Part shown: positions 1 to 10,053 of the stretch, in pieces | Layout: each line of letters starts with the position of its first letter | Numbering within the stretch: position 1 is the stretch's first letter | Source: JAAYTL01 sp031460505 | GTDB taxonomy: Bacteria > Bacillota > Clostridia > Tissierellales > Tissierellaceae | Length of the DNA stretch: 64,000 nucleotides | Assembly (NCBI GenBank): GCA_031460505.1 | Contig: JAVKTT010000003.1 | Location: 1-64,000 of the forward strand | Direction of reading: 5' to 3' | The notes under the pieces: model-generated | Databases searched by the model: none | What the model was told of the DNA's origin: nothing | What the model saw: the letters and a program-made list of their open reading frames with translations, nothing else | Translations under genes and position numbers: made by a program

Positions 1-419
<419 letters not shown>

Positions 420-640
420 AAAATTTGATGTAGCTCATTATTCGTTTGCTGACATATTGTCATGTGTTGTCACTCCGTTAGCCAAATCGAAGATTTGGAC
501 TTCGTGACATCTGACCTACTAAAGTTCACTAACGTTCACTAAGTTAGGTCATTAACTTAATTTTAATTCAAAGTACTTCACACTGTTTAGTTATCTAGGT
601 TCATACTCACTTTTGTGAGTCGTCGTCTTCTTGAGGCGAC
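420..640 (-). other. rRNA leader with processing-type hairpins and boxA-like site
   Basis: This transcribed leader lies between the last promoter and 16S. It holds perfect short inverted repeats: TGACATATTGTCA at 450-462, CCAAATC/GATTTGG at 482-498, and a longer imperfect stem at about 511-548. On the minus strand, TACTTTGAATTA at about 563-576 resembles the boxA antitermination element of Firmicute rrn leaders. The hairpins are seen directly; roles in RNase III processing and antitermination are inferred. No gene is present here. Confidence 0.6.
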
Positions 641-646
641 TTTTAT

Positions 647-675
647 AGTTTAACATGTTTTGAAGATTATGTCAA
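647..675 (-). promoter_or_regulatory. rrn promoter P3 (proximal)
   Basis: TTGACA at 670-675, a 17-bp spacer and TAAACT at 647-652, followed by ATAAAAGTCGCCT. This is the nearest of three tandem promoters to 16S. Its -10 is weaker than in the two copies upstream. Confidence 0.82.
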
Positions 676-736
676 CTACTTTTTTAATTTATTTTGTTGG
701 CTTGTTGCACTTTTCTTTTTAGAGCCAACTTTTAAT

Positions 737-765
737 ATGATACACTAATTTGAATCATATGTCAA
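737..765 (-). promoter_or_regulatory. rrn promoter P2
   Basis: TTGACA at 760-765, exactly 17 bp, then TATCAT at 737-742, followed by ATTAAAAGTTGGCT. The start-site region matches P1 and P3 (common AAAAGTYGSCT), suggesting duplication of one unit. Confidence 0.85.
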
Positions 766-835
766 CTGCTTTTTTTAAATCTTTATTGTGAACCTTTTTG
801 ATTTACTGTCTTTGGTTCAACAGCCGACTTTTATT

Positions 836-864
836 ATGATACAATCTTTTTGAAATAATGTCAA
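836..864 (-). promoter_or_regulatory. rrn promoter P1 (distal)
   Basis: TTGACA at 859-864, 17-bp spacer, TATCAT at 836-841, followed by AATAAAAGTCGGCT. It lies about 70 bp downstream of the TPR gene stop codon and directs transcription toward 16S. Confidence 0.85.
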
Positions 865-942
865 TAGTATTTTTGAAACTTTTTAGTTTTTTTGAAATTG
901 TTGTAATTTCAAGTCCCTGATACCATTCATCTAATAGATTGC

Positions 943-2082
943 TCATTTATTATACGATTTATTCAAGATATTTTCAAGGTTTTCTTTTTGGACTTTAATA
1001 TCCTCATTAGGGTCTATTGCATGTGCTTCACTTATATCTTTTAGTGCATTTTCATATTCTTCTAATAATAGATAGCTCATGCCCCTATTGAAGAACAGTT
1101 TATAATCATCGGAGCAAGAATCTATACCAGCTGTAAATATTTCTATTGCTTTAATGATATCGCCAACATTATAGTATATAATTCCTAATTCATTATACAA
1201 ATCTGGGTTAGTTTCATTTAGTTCTATTGCAGTATGAATATAATCTATTGCTAAATCATATTTATCAAGTCCAATATAACATCTACCTATTGAATAATTT
1301 AAATTCCAATTATCTACATATCTTGGCATCAATTTTAATAAATAGTCTAGAGATTTTTCATATTCATTGTAGACTAAATAAGTTAATCCTGTCTCATATA
1401 TTACATCATCTTCAATATTATCTATTTCATTCCTTATCTCTTGGACTAAAAGATCATCTTCACTTAATGAGATGAACTTCTCCCAAGTTAGATTTGCCTT
1501 TAGATACTTTTCATTATATAAGTAATGATATCCTAATTTATAATGGGCTAAAGCGAAATCTTTATCTGTTTCTAAAATTGATTCAAATAAAGCTGTAGAA
1601 TACTCTAAAAACAACTCACTCTTTTCATGTTCTGTTTCTATAAATGACTTAGCTAGTCCTTCTATTCCAAGTCCATAATTAAATATTGTATTTAGGTTTT
1701 TAGGGTCTAACATTAATAATGCTCTAAGTTTTATACACCCATCATCAAATTTACCATCTTCTAAATCTTTTATAGCTTTAAAAAAGATAAAGTCAGCAAT
1801 CTTGTTATCATATGCATTAAGTATTTCTTTATACTCATTTAAATATGGGAAGTTTTGATCTGCTCCCATCGTGTATATTATTCCTTCAATAATATCATTA
1901 ATTCTAATTTCATCTTCGTATCTACCGTCCTTTATGCCTTTTATTAATTCTGATGCTAATATAGGTAAAGGAACAAAATCCTTAATGATATAACCTTTTA
2001 ATTCAATAAAAGAATTTTCTTTTAACTCAATAAACGTTAGATTTTCTGTTTTATCTTTAAAATATCTATCTATAGTCTCCAC
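943..2082 (-). CDS. Tetratricopeptide-repeat protein
   Basis: A 379-residue acidic protein without signal peptide. From about residue 145 to the end it is built of helical TPR units with the usual pattern of paired small and aromatic residues (for example A-I-D-Y-I and N-E-L-G-I-I-Y-Y-N-V-G-D near 295-310, and the final repeat ending A-I-D-P-N). TPRs mediate protein-protein contacts; the partner is unknown. The start is GTG with GGAG seven to eight bases upstream. It is the last gene of a three-gene operon with the membrane protein at 2097 (14-bp gap) and the radical-SAM protein, and it lies directly upstream of the rRNA promoters. Specific function is not recognisable. Confidence 0.85.
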   Translation of the reverse strand: METIDRYFKDKTENLTFIELKENSFIELKGYIIKDFVPLPILASELIKGIKDGRYEDEIRINDIIEGIIYTMGADQNFPYLNEYKEILNAYDNKIADFIFFKAIKDLEDGKFDDGCIKLRALLMLDPKNLNTIFNYGLGIEGLAKSFIETEHEKSELFLEYSTALFESILETDKDFALAHYKLGYHYLYNEKYLKANLTWEKFISLSEDDLLVQEIRNEIDNIEDDVIYETGLTYLVYNEYEKSLDYLLKLMPRYVDNWNLNYSIGRCYIGLDKYDLAIDYIHTAIELNETNPDLYNELGIIYYNVGDIIKAIEIFTAGIDSCSDDYKLFFNRGMSYLLLEEYENALKDISEAHAIDPNEDIKVQKENLENILNKSYNK

Positions 2083-2096
2083 CTTTTATCTCCTAA

Positions 2097-2849
2097 CTAA
2101 AATTTATTCATGAACATTCTTTTTCTTCTTGTACTACCACTTAACAGTTTATAAAGATGTCCTCTATATATCATCATTACCGAAAAAATGATTTGACCTA
2201 TAATATATACAACTATACTCCTAATATTAAATATAAAGTTATATGATATGTGAGTATTGAATAGATTAAATAGTCCATTTCCAGTAACTATATAAAGTAA
2301 TAACAAGAATATTATATTAGGTATCCCCCAATTTAACCAATTTTCCTTCATAAAATCTGCTGTCTCTACTATACTTTCCCAAGGATTATGATATTTCAAA
2401 TAAATGGTCTCAGGTAATGGATTTAATACAATCAAAGCCGATAGGTATAGTAATGGAATTAATATTGCAGATATATTACCCATCACGCTTGAAACTAAAG
2501 ATAATAATCGTGTAGCAATATACCCAATGAAAATAACAACATATATCTTTCTTAAAAAGTATCCAAAACCATTTTTGAAATCCTGTAGTGTAATCCTATT
2601 ATAATTGATTATATTAAACAATAAATATAAATAGTTAGAAACCATAGCGGCTGATATTATCGCAGCAATAATTCCTGATAAGATATACAATGGTCCTGAA
2701 AGCAAACTACCTAATATACCATATATTAATATATTTAATACGGTATAAACAAAACCAGTAAAAATTATTATCCAGTTATTTTTAAAGCTTTCCAGAGTTT
2801 TTACCCCAGCCTGTTTGTTGACATATAAAATGTCCTTTACTATATCCAA
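2097..2849 (-). CDS. Multi-pass membrane protein of unknown function
   Basis: 250 residues with about six hydrophobic segments (roughly residues 28-50, 55-75, 105-125, 128-150, 170-195, 215-238) and a basic C-terminus (RRKRMF). The start codon abuts the stop codon of the upstream radical-SAM gene at 2849/2850, so translation is probably coupled. Together with the downstream TPR protein it could form a membrane-anchored complex, but that is inference from gene order. I do not recognise the family. Confidence 0.75.
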   Translation of the reverse strand: MDIVKDILYVNKQAGVKTLESFKNNWIIIFTGFVYTVLNILIYGILGSLLSGPLYILSGIIAAIISAAMVSNYLYLLFNIINYNRITLQDFKNGFGYFLRKIYVVIFIGYIATRLLSLVSSVMGNISAILIPLLYLSALIVLNPLPETIYLKYHNPWESIVETADFMKENWLNWGIPNIIFLLLLYIVTGNGLFNLFNTHISYNFIFNIRSIVVYIIGQIIFSVMMIYRGHLYKLLSGSTRRKRMFMNKF

Positions 2850-4619
2850 CTATATCATCTCCCTTACTATTTCAGTAATATCAAAGGCTTTACCTCTAAT
2901 TAAGGCATCATCTTTATAATCAAACAGTATATAAACATCTTCATTTTCTTCTTTGACTTCAAAGTTATTTCGAATGGCATCCAATATATTAAATTGAAAA
3001 ACATCAATAGCAACCTTGTTTATTAGTTTTTTAGTAGGCATTTCCTTATAGTCATATAGGTATTTTGTTAATATCTCCTCGTTTCTCAATAGTTCATGAA
3101 GATTAGACTTATTCTTGTAGATAATATTATCTTTTTCATACTCAAATTTAAGGGTAGAATTTTTATTGTTTAATTTACTATCAAACTTAAGTATTTGAGT
3201 TATATATAATGTATCTTCAAAGTTCTTATAATAGATGAACTCCGCTAAAATTTCATAAAGTCCATTTCTACTGTGTGAAACCTGATTGTATTTTCTAGAA
3301 TCCCAAAACTTGGATAAATCTTCATAAAACTCAAATGGTGATGAATAGTGTTTTGTTATTAGGTAATCTAATGTGTGTTCAAAGTAGCCTTCATTATAAT
3401 ATTTCTCAACTAAATCTTCTATTTCCTTTAATTTAAGTAGTTCTTCATAGCTAATATAATTACTTTCAAGAACTTCATATGGAGGCTCATCTATATATTT
3501 ATATCCATACTTTTCTTTTGCTAATCTCAATCCTGAGCCTTTCAGTAATTTTAAGAAGCCTAGTTGAAGTTTTTCAGGTTTTAGATTATATACGTCATTA
3601 AAGGAATCTTTAAATGAATCATAGTTTTCATAAGGTAAACCAGCTATTAAATCTAAATGTTGGTGTATGTTATTATTTCTTTTTATTGACTTAACAACCT
3701 TGCTAAGTTCAGAAAAATCTGTAGTCCTACCAATTGCATCTATAGTATTGTCATTAGTTGATTGGACTCCTATCTCAAATTGAAATAGACCTGATTTAAC
3801 ATCTTTTAATAAGTCTAGGAATTCATCATCTATTAAGTGAGCTGTTATTTCAAAGTGAAAGTTGATATTTTCCGGATTTTTTTCTTTTAAAAACTTCAAT
3901 ATTTCCATTGCATATTCTTTATTAGCGTTAAATGTTCTATCTACAAACTTAACCTGCCTTACTTTGCCTTCAATCAAGGTAGTTAAATCCCTTTTCACTC
4001 TTTCTATATCAAATATTCTAACCCCTCTCAAAGTTGAAGATAGACAATATTGGCAGTTAAAAGGGCAACCTCTCGAACTTTCATAATAGATAATTTTATT
4101 TTCAAATTCATTACCAATATTCTCGTATGGAAATGGTACTGTATTTAAATCATTTATTAATTGCCTTTCTTCATTCTTTATTACACTACTGCCATCTCTA
4201 TAGATTAAGCCTTTTATATCCCTTAAGCTTCTATTATCTCGTATACCATCTATAAACTCTTTAAATGATTCTTCACCTTCGCCATAAATTATATAATCTA
4301 TATATGGTATATCATTCATAATCTCCTCACCATCATAGGAGACCTCAGGACCACCTAGTAAAATCTTTAATTCAGGTTTAACTGTTTTTAATATTTCACA
4401 GACCTTCAATGTTTCCTTTAGATTCCATATATATGTCGAAAATCCAACAACATCAGGTAATAATTTGTAAATTTCCGAGGCAATAAAATCAGGGTTTTGA
4501 TTTATCGTAAATTCATATATACCTACATCTTCTATATTAGATACAAACTTAGATAAATACCTTATGGCTAAGTTTGAATGTATAAATTTTGAGTTTAAGG
4601 AAACTAATATTATCTTCAT
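2850..4619 (-). CDS. B12-binding-domain radical SAM protein (DUF4080-type)
   Basis: 589 residues. The N-terminal ~140 residues form a cobalamin-binding-like Rossmann domain (V-V-G-F-S-T-Y-I-W and L-L-G-G-P-E-V-S), followed by a radical SAM barrel with the cluster motif C185-P-F-N-C189-Q-Y-C192. The C-terminal ~180 residues resemble the DUF4080 extension. Such proteins use [4Fe-4S]/SAM radical chemistry; the substrate is unknown. AGGTAGG precedes the ATG, and TATAAT lies about 25 bp upstream of the start, divergent from the 69-codon gene. First gene of the operon that continues to the TPR protein. Confidence 0.88.
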   Translation of the reverse strand: MKIILVSLNSKFIHSNLAIRYLSKFVSNIEDVGIYEFTINQNPDFIASEIYKLLPDVVGFSTYIWNLKETLKVCEILKTVKPELKILLGGPEVSYDGEEIMNDIPYIDYIIYGEGEESFKEFIDGIRDNRSLRDIKGLIYRDGSSVIKNEERQLINDLNTVPFPYENIGNEFENKIIYYESSRGCPFNCQYCLSSTLRGVRIFDIERVKRDLTTLIEGKVRQVKFVDRTFNANKEYAMEILKFLKEKNPENINFHFEITAHLIDDEFLDLLKDVKSGLFQFEIGVQSTNDNTIDAIGRTTDFSELSKVVKSIKRNNNIHQHLDLIAGLPYENYDSFKDSFNDVYNLKPEKLQLGFLKLLKGSGLRLAKEKYGYKYIDEPPYEVLESNYISYEELLKLKEIEDLVEKYYNEGYFEHTLDYLITKHYSSPFEFYEDLSKFWDSRKYNQVSHSRNGLYEILAEFIYYKNFEDTLYITQILKFDSKLNNKNSTLKFEYEKDNIIYKNKSNLHELLRNEEILTKYLYDYKEMPTKKLINKVAIDVFQFNILDAIRNNFEVKEENEDVYILFDYKDDALIRGKAFDITEIVREMI

Positions 4620-4748
4620 TGTTTAACCTACCTTTTTATTTTAATTATAGCACTTATGCTTTATTTTATCTTTTATTTTACCCTGTTATTGATTGTTTTT
4701 GACAAAACATGTAGAATATATAGTAGAAACTAAGAAAGGAGTCACATA

Positions 4749-4958
4749 ATGCAGAACTTTGATAAAATATCAATACAGGAAATGTCTAAGGAAGATATGT
4801 TACTAATCATTCAAGCTCTAGATTATACAGGACAAAATACAAAAATAAACGATTTTTTAGCGTTGAAAGATAGTTTTATAAAAGAATTATCATCATTATC
4901 GGAAATCCCAGAAAAGGATTTTATAGAATACTTACAAAAAGAAACCCAATCTAATTAA
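4749..4958 (+). CDS. Small hypothetical protein, 69 aa
   Basis: A small, mostly helical acidic protein without a membrane segment. It is translated from ATG with GAAAGGAG eight bases upstream. TTGACA at 4699-4704 with TAGTAG 16 bp further on is a plausible promoter. It is divergent from the radical-SAM operon, and its last four bases overlap the 3' end of the convergent gene at 4955. Strong translation signals support a real gene; no family is recognised. Confidence 0.65.
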   Translation: MQNFDKISIQEMSKEDMLLIIQALDYTGQNTKINDFLALKDSFIKELSSLSEIPEKDFIEYLQKETQSN

Positions 4959-5920
4959 GAGGGGTCCCTTTTAAATAAATAATTCCCTGATTTTGTACTG
5001 ATCAAAGAAGTTAAGCAACCAGCTTTAACTTCTTTTTTTATTACTTTACAATAATTTAGCAATGAATGAAAGAACATATCTCCTTCCTTAAAGCAAAATA
5101 CATCTGGAAGTATATATTCTTTGATCTTTAAATCCTCTAAATCAATTCTGCCTTTTCTTAAGTTTAATATATATTTATTCATGTTAATATAAAAATCATT
5201 TATACAATTATAATTAAGTGGATTGCAAGAATTATCTACAATTTTACCTATAGTGGTGCTTGGACCATTTCCACCAATGATCAATAGTAGATCTTGTAAG
5301 TTTATATACTTACTTGATTTTTCTCCATTTAAAATACCTAGTAAGCTTATTCTTTCCTTTTCAAAAGTAATTTTATAAGTATTAGGTATATTGTCTATCC
5401 CTATGCGGAAATTTTCCTTATATTTATCCATAAAATCTATTTGAGAGAAATTAATTATGTATTCCTTTAAGATATCAATAATATCATCAACATTATTTAT
5501 CAATAAATGTATGAATAGTCCAATCAATAACCATTCCAATAGATTTTCTACACTTCCTGAAAAGTACAGTATATTCTTAATAACTTCATCTTCAATTATT
5601 TTAGAATCTTTATTTGCAACTATAATAGGAATCAACCTTGTATAATAAGTATCATCATAATAACTTAGGTATTCACTTTTAACAGGTGTTTTTAAAGTAT
5701 TAAGGAGAGAAATATCCTCCCCCACCCGATAATTTATCCATAATTTTAGTTCTTCTGTGAATCTTTTATAATCAATTCTATTACCTACTGTTTCTTCCAT
5801 AGGAAATAATGATTTGATTGTCAATATAGTTAGCTGGGATTTATATGTGTTTCTATTGTTTAAATTAATGTCATCTAAAATAATATTGGGAATAAGGTCC
5901 TCATAGTTTAGATTGTTCAT
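4955..5920 (-). CDS. Hypothetical protein downstream of argS, 321 aa
   Basis: The frame opens at a GTG abutting the argS stop codon (5929), but the ATG at 5920 is preceded by AGGTGAT and is preferred. No signal peptide or transmembrane pattern is obvious. A glycine-rich stretch near residues 220-230 (I-G-G-N-G-P-S-T-T-I-G) faintly recalls the G-x-G-x-G-L-T-P-S motif of DUF2877 proteins, but without the following Asp pair; this is only a weak resemblance. It is translationally coupled to argS and convergent with the small gene at 4749. Function unknown. Confidence 0.7.
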   Translation of the reverse strand: MNNLNYEDLIPNIILDDINLNNRNTYKSQLTILTIKSLFPMEETVGNRIDYKRFTEELKLWINYRVGEDISLLNTLKTPVKSEYLSYYDDTYYTRLIPIIVANKDSKIIEDEVIKNILYFSGSVENLLEWLLIGLFIHLLINNVDDIIDILKEYIINFSQIDFMDKYKENFRIGIDNIPNTYKITFEKERISLLGILNGEKSSKYINLQDLLLIIGGNGPSTTIGKIVDNSCNPLNYNCINDFYINMNKYILNLRKGRIDLEDLKIKEYILPDVFCFKEGDMFFHSLLNYCKVIKKEVKAGCLTSLISTKSGNYLFKRDPS

Positions 5921-5929
5921 TTTTATCAC

Positions 5930-7630
5930 CTACATTTTATTAGGTGCTTCAATTCCTAATAATCCTAATCCTACTTTTATAGTGTTCTTAACTACATATG
6001 TCAACATAAGTCTAGCTTTCTTTGTTTCTTCATCTTCTACAATTATTTGAGAGCTATTATAGAATTTATTAAATCCTTTTGCAATCTCAACTACTTGCCT
6101 TGTTATAAAGAATGGCTCGTTCTTTTCCATTGCATCCACGACTATATTAGGAAAATCATATATCATTCTAATGATATTAACTTCATCTTCTGATAATAGT
6201 AATTCATAATTTACACTATCCTCAATATTAAATCCACCTTTTTCAAGAAGTGAGTTTGCTCTTGCATGAGTATATTGGACATAAGGTCCTGTCTCTCCAT
6301 CAAAACTAAGGGTTCTATCCCATGAAAATACATAGTCTTTAATCCTTTGATTAAATAACTCTTGGAATACTACTGCACCAACACCAACCTGTTTAGCTAC
6401 TTCTTCTTTGTTATCCAAGTCAGGGTTTCTTTCTTCCATGATTTTTAGTGTGCTTTCTACTGCCTTATTTAATACATCTTCTAAAAATACTACTCTACCT
6501 TTTCTTGTAGACAGGGTTCCATCTTCTAGACTAACCATTCCAAATGGAATATGAACACAATCTTTAGCACAATCATAACCCATTAATTCAAGAACCTTAA
6601 ACCATTGTTTAAAATGTAGGTTTTGCTGAGAAGCAACTACATAAATATTTTTATAATAATCGTAGGTTTCTTTTCTATATATAGCTGCTGTTATATCTCT
6701 AGTTGTATACAGTGTTGATCCATCACTTTTTTGTATCAAGGCAGGCGGCATATCATATTCTTCTAAGTCAACTAGATAAGCTCCATCTGATTCTTTCAAT
6801 AATCCTTTAGCATTTAATTCATCTATTACCCTTGGCATTTTATCTGAGTAAAAGCTTTCTCCAGCATATGAATCAAACTCTATATTAAGCATTTTATATA
6901 CCTTACTGAATTCTTTTAAACTAATTTCTCTTATCCATTCCCAAAGTGAATATGCTTCCTTATTGCCATTTTCTAATTCCTTAAACCAATATCTAGCTTC
7001 ATCACGAAGTTCCTCATGTTCTTCTGCCTCTGAGTTGAAGCGAACATACAATTTTAACAACTCATTAATAGGATCTTTTTCAATTACTTCCCTATCTCCC
7101 CATTTTTTATAAGCAGAGATAAGCATTCCAAATTGTGTACCATAATCTCCTAAGTGGTTTATAGCTATAGTATTAAACCCTAGAAACTTATATATCTTAT
7201 ATAATGCATTACCTATTACAGTTGTTCTTATATGACCTATATGGAAGGGCTTAGCTATATTTGGCGAAGAATATTCTACTATTACAGTTTTTTCTGCACC
7301 TAAGTTTGATGAACCAAATTTTTCACCCTTAGAAACAACTTCTTTCATAACAGTTTCAACTAATTTTGCTTTGTTTATAAAGAAATTCACATAGGGACCA
7401 TTGTTTTCGATTTTCTCAAAATATTCATTGTCTGTAAATTTATTAGCTAGCTCTTCAGCTATTAGATTAGGAGCTTTTCTAAATACCTTACTAAGTCTAA
7501 AAACCGGAAATGCATAGTCTCCCATATCATATGATGGTGGTGTTTCTATTAATGCAGAAAACTCATCCCTAGATAAAGAGTCGACCTCCCTTTCTAATAT
7601 GTCTATTACTTTTTCCTTAAAATTTAACAT
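5930..7630 (-). CDS. argS: Arginine--tRNA ligase
   Basis: 566 residues, usual length. It attaches arginine to tRNA-Arg with ATP in the cytoplasm. Order: N-terminal Add-1 tRNA-recognition domain (residues 1-90), class I catalytic core with H-I-G-H at 130-133 in the context S-P-N-I-A-K-P-F, the degenerate second signature S-T-R-K-G in place of KMSKS, and a C-terminal DALR anticodon-binding domain. AGGAGG lies six bases before the ATG. It follows mutS2 by 30 bp and is probably co-transcribed from the zapA-U32-mutS2 side. No T-box is present in front of it. Confidence 0.98.
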   Translation of the reverse strand: MLNFKEKVIDILEREVDSLSRDEFSALIETPPSYDMGDYAFPVFRLSKVFRKAPNLIAEELANKFTDNEYFEKIENNGPYVNFFINKAKLVETVMKEVVSKGEKFGSSNLGAEKTVIVEYSSPNIAKPFHIGHIRTTVIGNALYKIYKFLGFNTIAINHLGDYGTQFGMLISAYKKWGDREVIEKDPINELLKLYVRFNSEAEEHEELRDEARYWFKELENGNKEAYSLWEWIREISLKEFSKVYKMLNIEFDSYAGESFYSDKMPRVIDELNAKGLLKESDGAYLVDLEEYDMPPALIQKSDGSTLYTTRDITAAIYRKETYDYYKNIYVVASQQNLHFKQWFKVLELMGYDCAKDCVHIPFGMVSLEDGTLSTRKGRVVFLEDVLNKAVESTLKIMEERNPDLDNKEEVAKQVGVGAVVFQELFNQRIKDYVFSWDRTLSFDGETGPYVQYTHARANSLLEKGGFNIEDSVNYELLLSEDEVNIIRMIYDFPNIVVDAMEKNEPFFITRQVVEIAKGFNKFYNSSQIIVEDEETKKARLMLTYVVKNTIKVGLGLLGIEAPNKM

Positions 7631-7660
7631 GTTAACCTCCTGAATGCATTAATATATGAT

Positions 7661-10039
7661 CTATTTAATCTCTAAAACTGTGACTCCCATGCCACCTTCA
7701 CCATATTTACCAACTCTATGTGATTTAATAAGCCTGTGATGTCTAAAATAACTTTGTAACCCTTCTCTCAAGGCTCCTGTTCCCTTTCCATGGATGACAT
7801 ATACTTCCTTTAAACCAGCAATGTATGAATCATCGATATATTTATCAAGTTCTAATATGGCTTCTTCTATGTTTTTACCTCTTAAATCAATTTCATTTTT
7901 TATATGCTTTGATTTGGAGCTAATAATCGTTTTTGATTTTTCTTTGGTTTTTTCATTATCATGAGAATTACTTCTTCTCAATGTGCTTATATGAACATTT
8001 ACTTTCATTATTCCTATTTGTACAAATACATTACCGCTTTCATCAGGAAGAGTAAGGACCTCTCCTTTTTGGTTAAGGCTCAACACATCAACAGTTTCAC
8101 CAATTTTTAAGTTCTTAGGCGGTTTATTTGATTTAACATTTAATACATCTTTGGAAATAGAGCTATCAACATCATTTATTTTAGATGATAACATATCTTT
8201 AGCTTCTTGTATCCTTTTATTTCTTTCTTTGCCTACTTCATGCGATATATCCCTTAACTCCGATATAATCAAATCTGACTCAAGTTTAGCATTTTTAAGG
8301 ATATCCCTAGCCTCTTCTTTTGCATTTTGAAGAATTTTATCTCTCATGTTCCTAGTCTTATCTTTTTCCACTGCAAGCTCTTCTCTTAATTTTTCGATTT
8401 CTCTCTCATGTCTTTCTGCTTCTTGTCTCTTTTGTTCTGTCTCAACTCTATCTCTTTCTATGGCTTGGAGTACATCTTCAAACTCAATGTTCTCCTGTGA
8501 CACAAGTTCTTTAGCATAATCAATAATATAATCTTGTAAGCCTAGACGTTTAGAAATTTCAAAGGCATTTGACTTACCAGGTACTCCTATTAATAATCTA
8601 TAAGTAGGTCTTAAGGTTTCTATACTAAATTCTACGGATGCATTTCTAACATTTTCAGTGGTCAATGCATATAATTTTAATTGACTATAATGTGTTGTAG
8701 CTATGCATCTTACATTCATCTTCAATAAGTAATCCAATATGGACATTGCAAGTGCTGCACCTTCTGTTGGGTCAGTACCAGCACCTAGTTCATCAAATAA
8801 AACTAAACTATTTTGTTCTATATTGTTTAAAATATCTACTATATTGGTCATATGAGATGAGAAGGTAGATAAACTCTGTTCTATACTCTGCTCATCACCT
8901 ATATCAGCAAAGACTTGATTGAAAACTGCTATTTCTGAATTGTAATCAGCTGGTATATGTAACCCAGATTGAGCCATTAATGTAAATAAGCCAACTGTTT
9001 TTAATGTAACAGTTTTACCTCCAGTATTAGGACCTGTTATTATTAGGGATGTAAACTCATCACCTATATATACATCTGTTGGAACTACGTTTTTAACATC
9101 TAATAAAGGGTGTCTGCCTTGTTTAATATTTATATAGCCTACATCATTCAATATTGGTTTAGTAGCTTTTAAATCTAGTGCCAGTTTTCCTTTAGCAAAT
9201 ATAAAATCCAGTCGTTGTAATATCTGTTGATTTTCAATTATACTCTCGGCTTCAACTGCTACTAAGCTAGAGAGTTCAGCTAAGATTCTTTCAATCTCTT
9301 CTCTTTCCTTTACTTCCAACTCTCTTAATTGGTTATTTAGTTCAACAACTGCCATAGGTTCTACAAAGGCTGTAGCACCACTGGAACTTATATCATGAAC
9401 AAGACCTGGGATATTACCACGATTTTCTTGCTTAACTGGTATAACATATCTACCTTCTCTAATTGTAACAATACTATCTTGAAGATATTTCTTACTTGAT
9501 TGAGAATTTATGATTGAGTTAAGCTTATCTTTTACCGCATCATTCTTACTTATAATCTGCCTTCTTATGCTTTTTAAGGTACTACTAGCATTGTCTGATA
9601 TCTCATTATCATTTATAATTGCATTGTTTATTTCATCTTCAATATTTTTAAAAACTCTTAAACTTTCAACCAGCCCTTCTACTATCGGGTAATTAGGTGA
9701 TTTATCGTTTTTGTTTTCTTTTATGAAGTTTTTTAATCCTCTAGAGACCCTCAAGCTGTCAGATACTTTTAACAAGCCTCCCGGAGTTAGTGAGCCGCCC
9801 ATTTCTGTCCTCTTTGCCTCAGGAGCTATATTGTGAATACCATATAGGGGCGGATTTCCCCTTTGGATTATAATAGATAAAGCTTCATCTGTCTCTTGTA
9901 GTAATGCATTTATTTCCTCTTTATCATTTAAAGGTTCGATCTTTTTCACAAGATCTTTACCTAATTGTGACTCTGCCTTTTCTAAAAGAAGATTTATTAT
10001 TTTATTGTATTCTAATACTCTTAAGGTTTTTTCATTCAA
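7661..10039 (-). CDS. mutS2: MutS2 / RqcU ribosome-collision ATPase-endonuclease
   Basis: 792 residues. It has the MutS core and ATPase domain with Walker A G-P-N-T-G-G-K-T (about 336-343) and Walker B L-V-L-F-D-E-L-G-A-G-T-D, then a long charged coiled coil (about 520-630), a KOW-like stretch and a C-terminal Smr nuclease domain (from about 715: D-L-R-G and H-G-K-G-T-G). In Bacillus the protein recognises collided ribosomes and feeds ribosome rescue; earlier work assigned it to suppression of recombination. The start is TTG with GAGGTG upstream; an ATG four bases later is out of frame. It lies 14 bp after the U32 gene. Confidence 0.96.
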   Translation of the reverse strand: MNEKTLRVLEYNKIINLLLEKAESQLGKDLVKKIEPLNDKEEINALLQETDEALSIIIQRGNPPLYGIHNIAPEAKRTEMGGSLTPGGLLKVSDSLRVSRGLKNFIKENKNDKSPNYPIVEGLVESLRVFKNIEDEINNAIINDNEISDNASSTLKSIRRQIISKNDAVKDKLNSIINSQSSKKYLQDSIVTIREGRYVIPVKQENRGNIPGLVHDISSSGATAFVEPMAVVELNNQLRELEVKEREEIERILAELSSLVAVEAESIIENQQILQRLDFIFAKGKLALDLKATKPILNDVGYINIKQGRHPLLDVKNVVPTDVYIGDEFTSLIITGPNTGGKTVTLKTVGLFTLMAQSGLHIPADYNSEIAVFNQVFADIGDEQSIEQSLSTFSSHMTNIVDILNNIEQNSLVLFDELGAGTDPTEGAALAMSILDYLLKMNVRCIATTHYSQLKLYALTTENVRNASVEFSIETLRPTYRLLIGVPGKSNAFEISKRLGLQDYIIDYAKELVSQENIEFEDVLQAIERDRVETEQKRQEAERHEREIEKLREELAVEKDKTRNMRDKILQNAKEEARDILKNAKLESDLIISELRDISHEVGKERNKRIQEAKDMLSSKINDVDSSISKDVLNVKSNKPPKNLKIGETVDVLSLNQKGEVLTLPDESGNVFVQIGIMKVNVHISTLRRSNSHDNEKTKEKSKTIISSKSKHIKNEIDLRGKNIEEAILELDKYIDDSYIAGLKEVYVIHGKGTGALREGLQSYFRHHRLIKSHRVGKYGEGGMGVTVLEIK

Positions 10040-10053
10040 TTAGATTCACCTCT

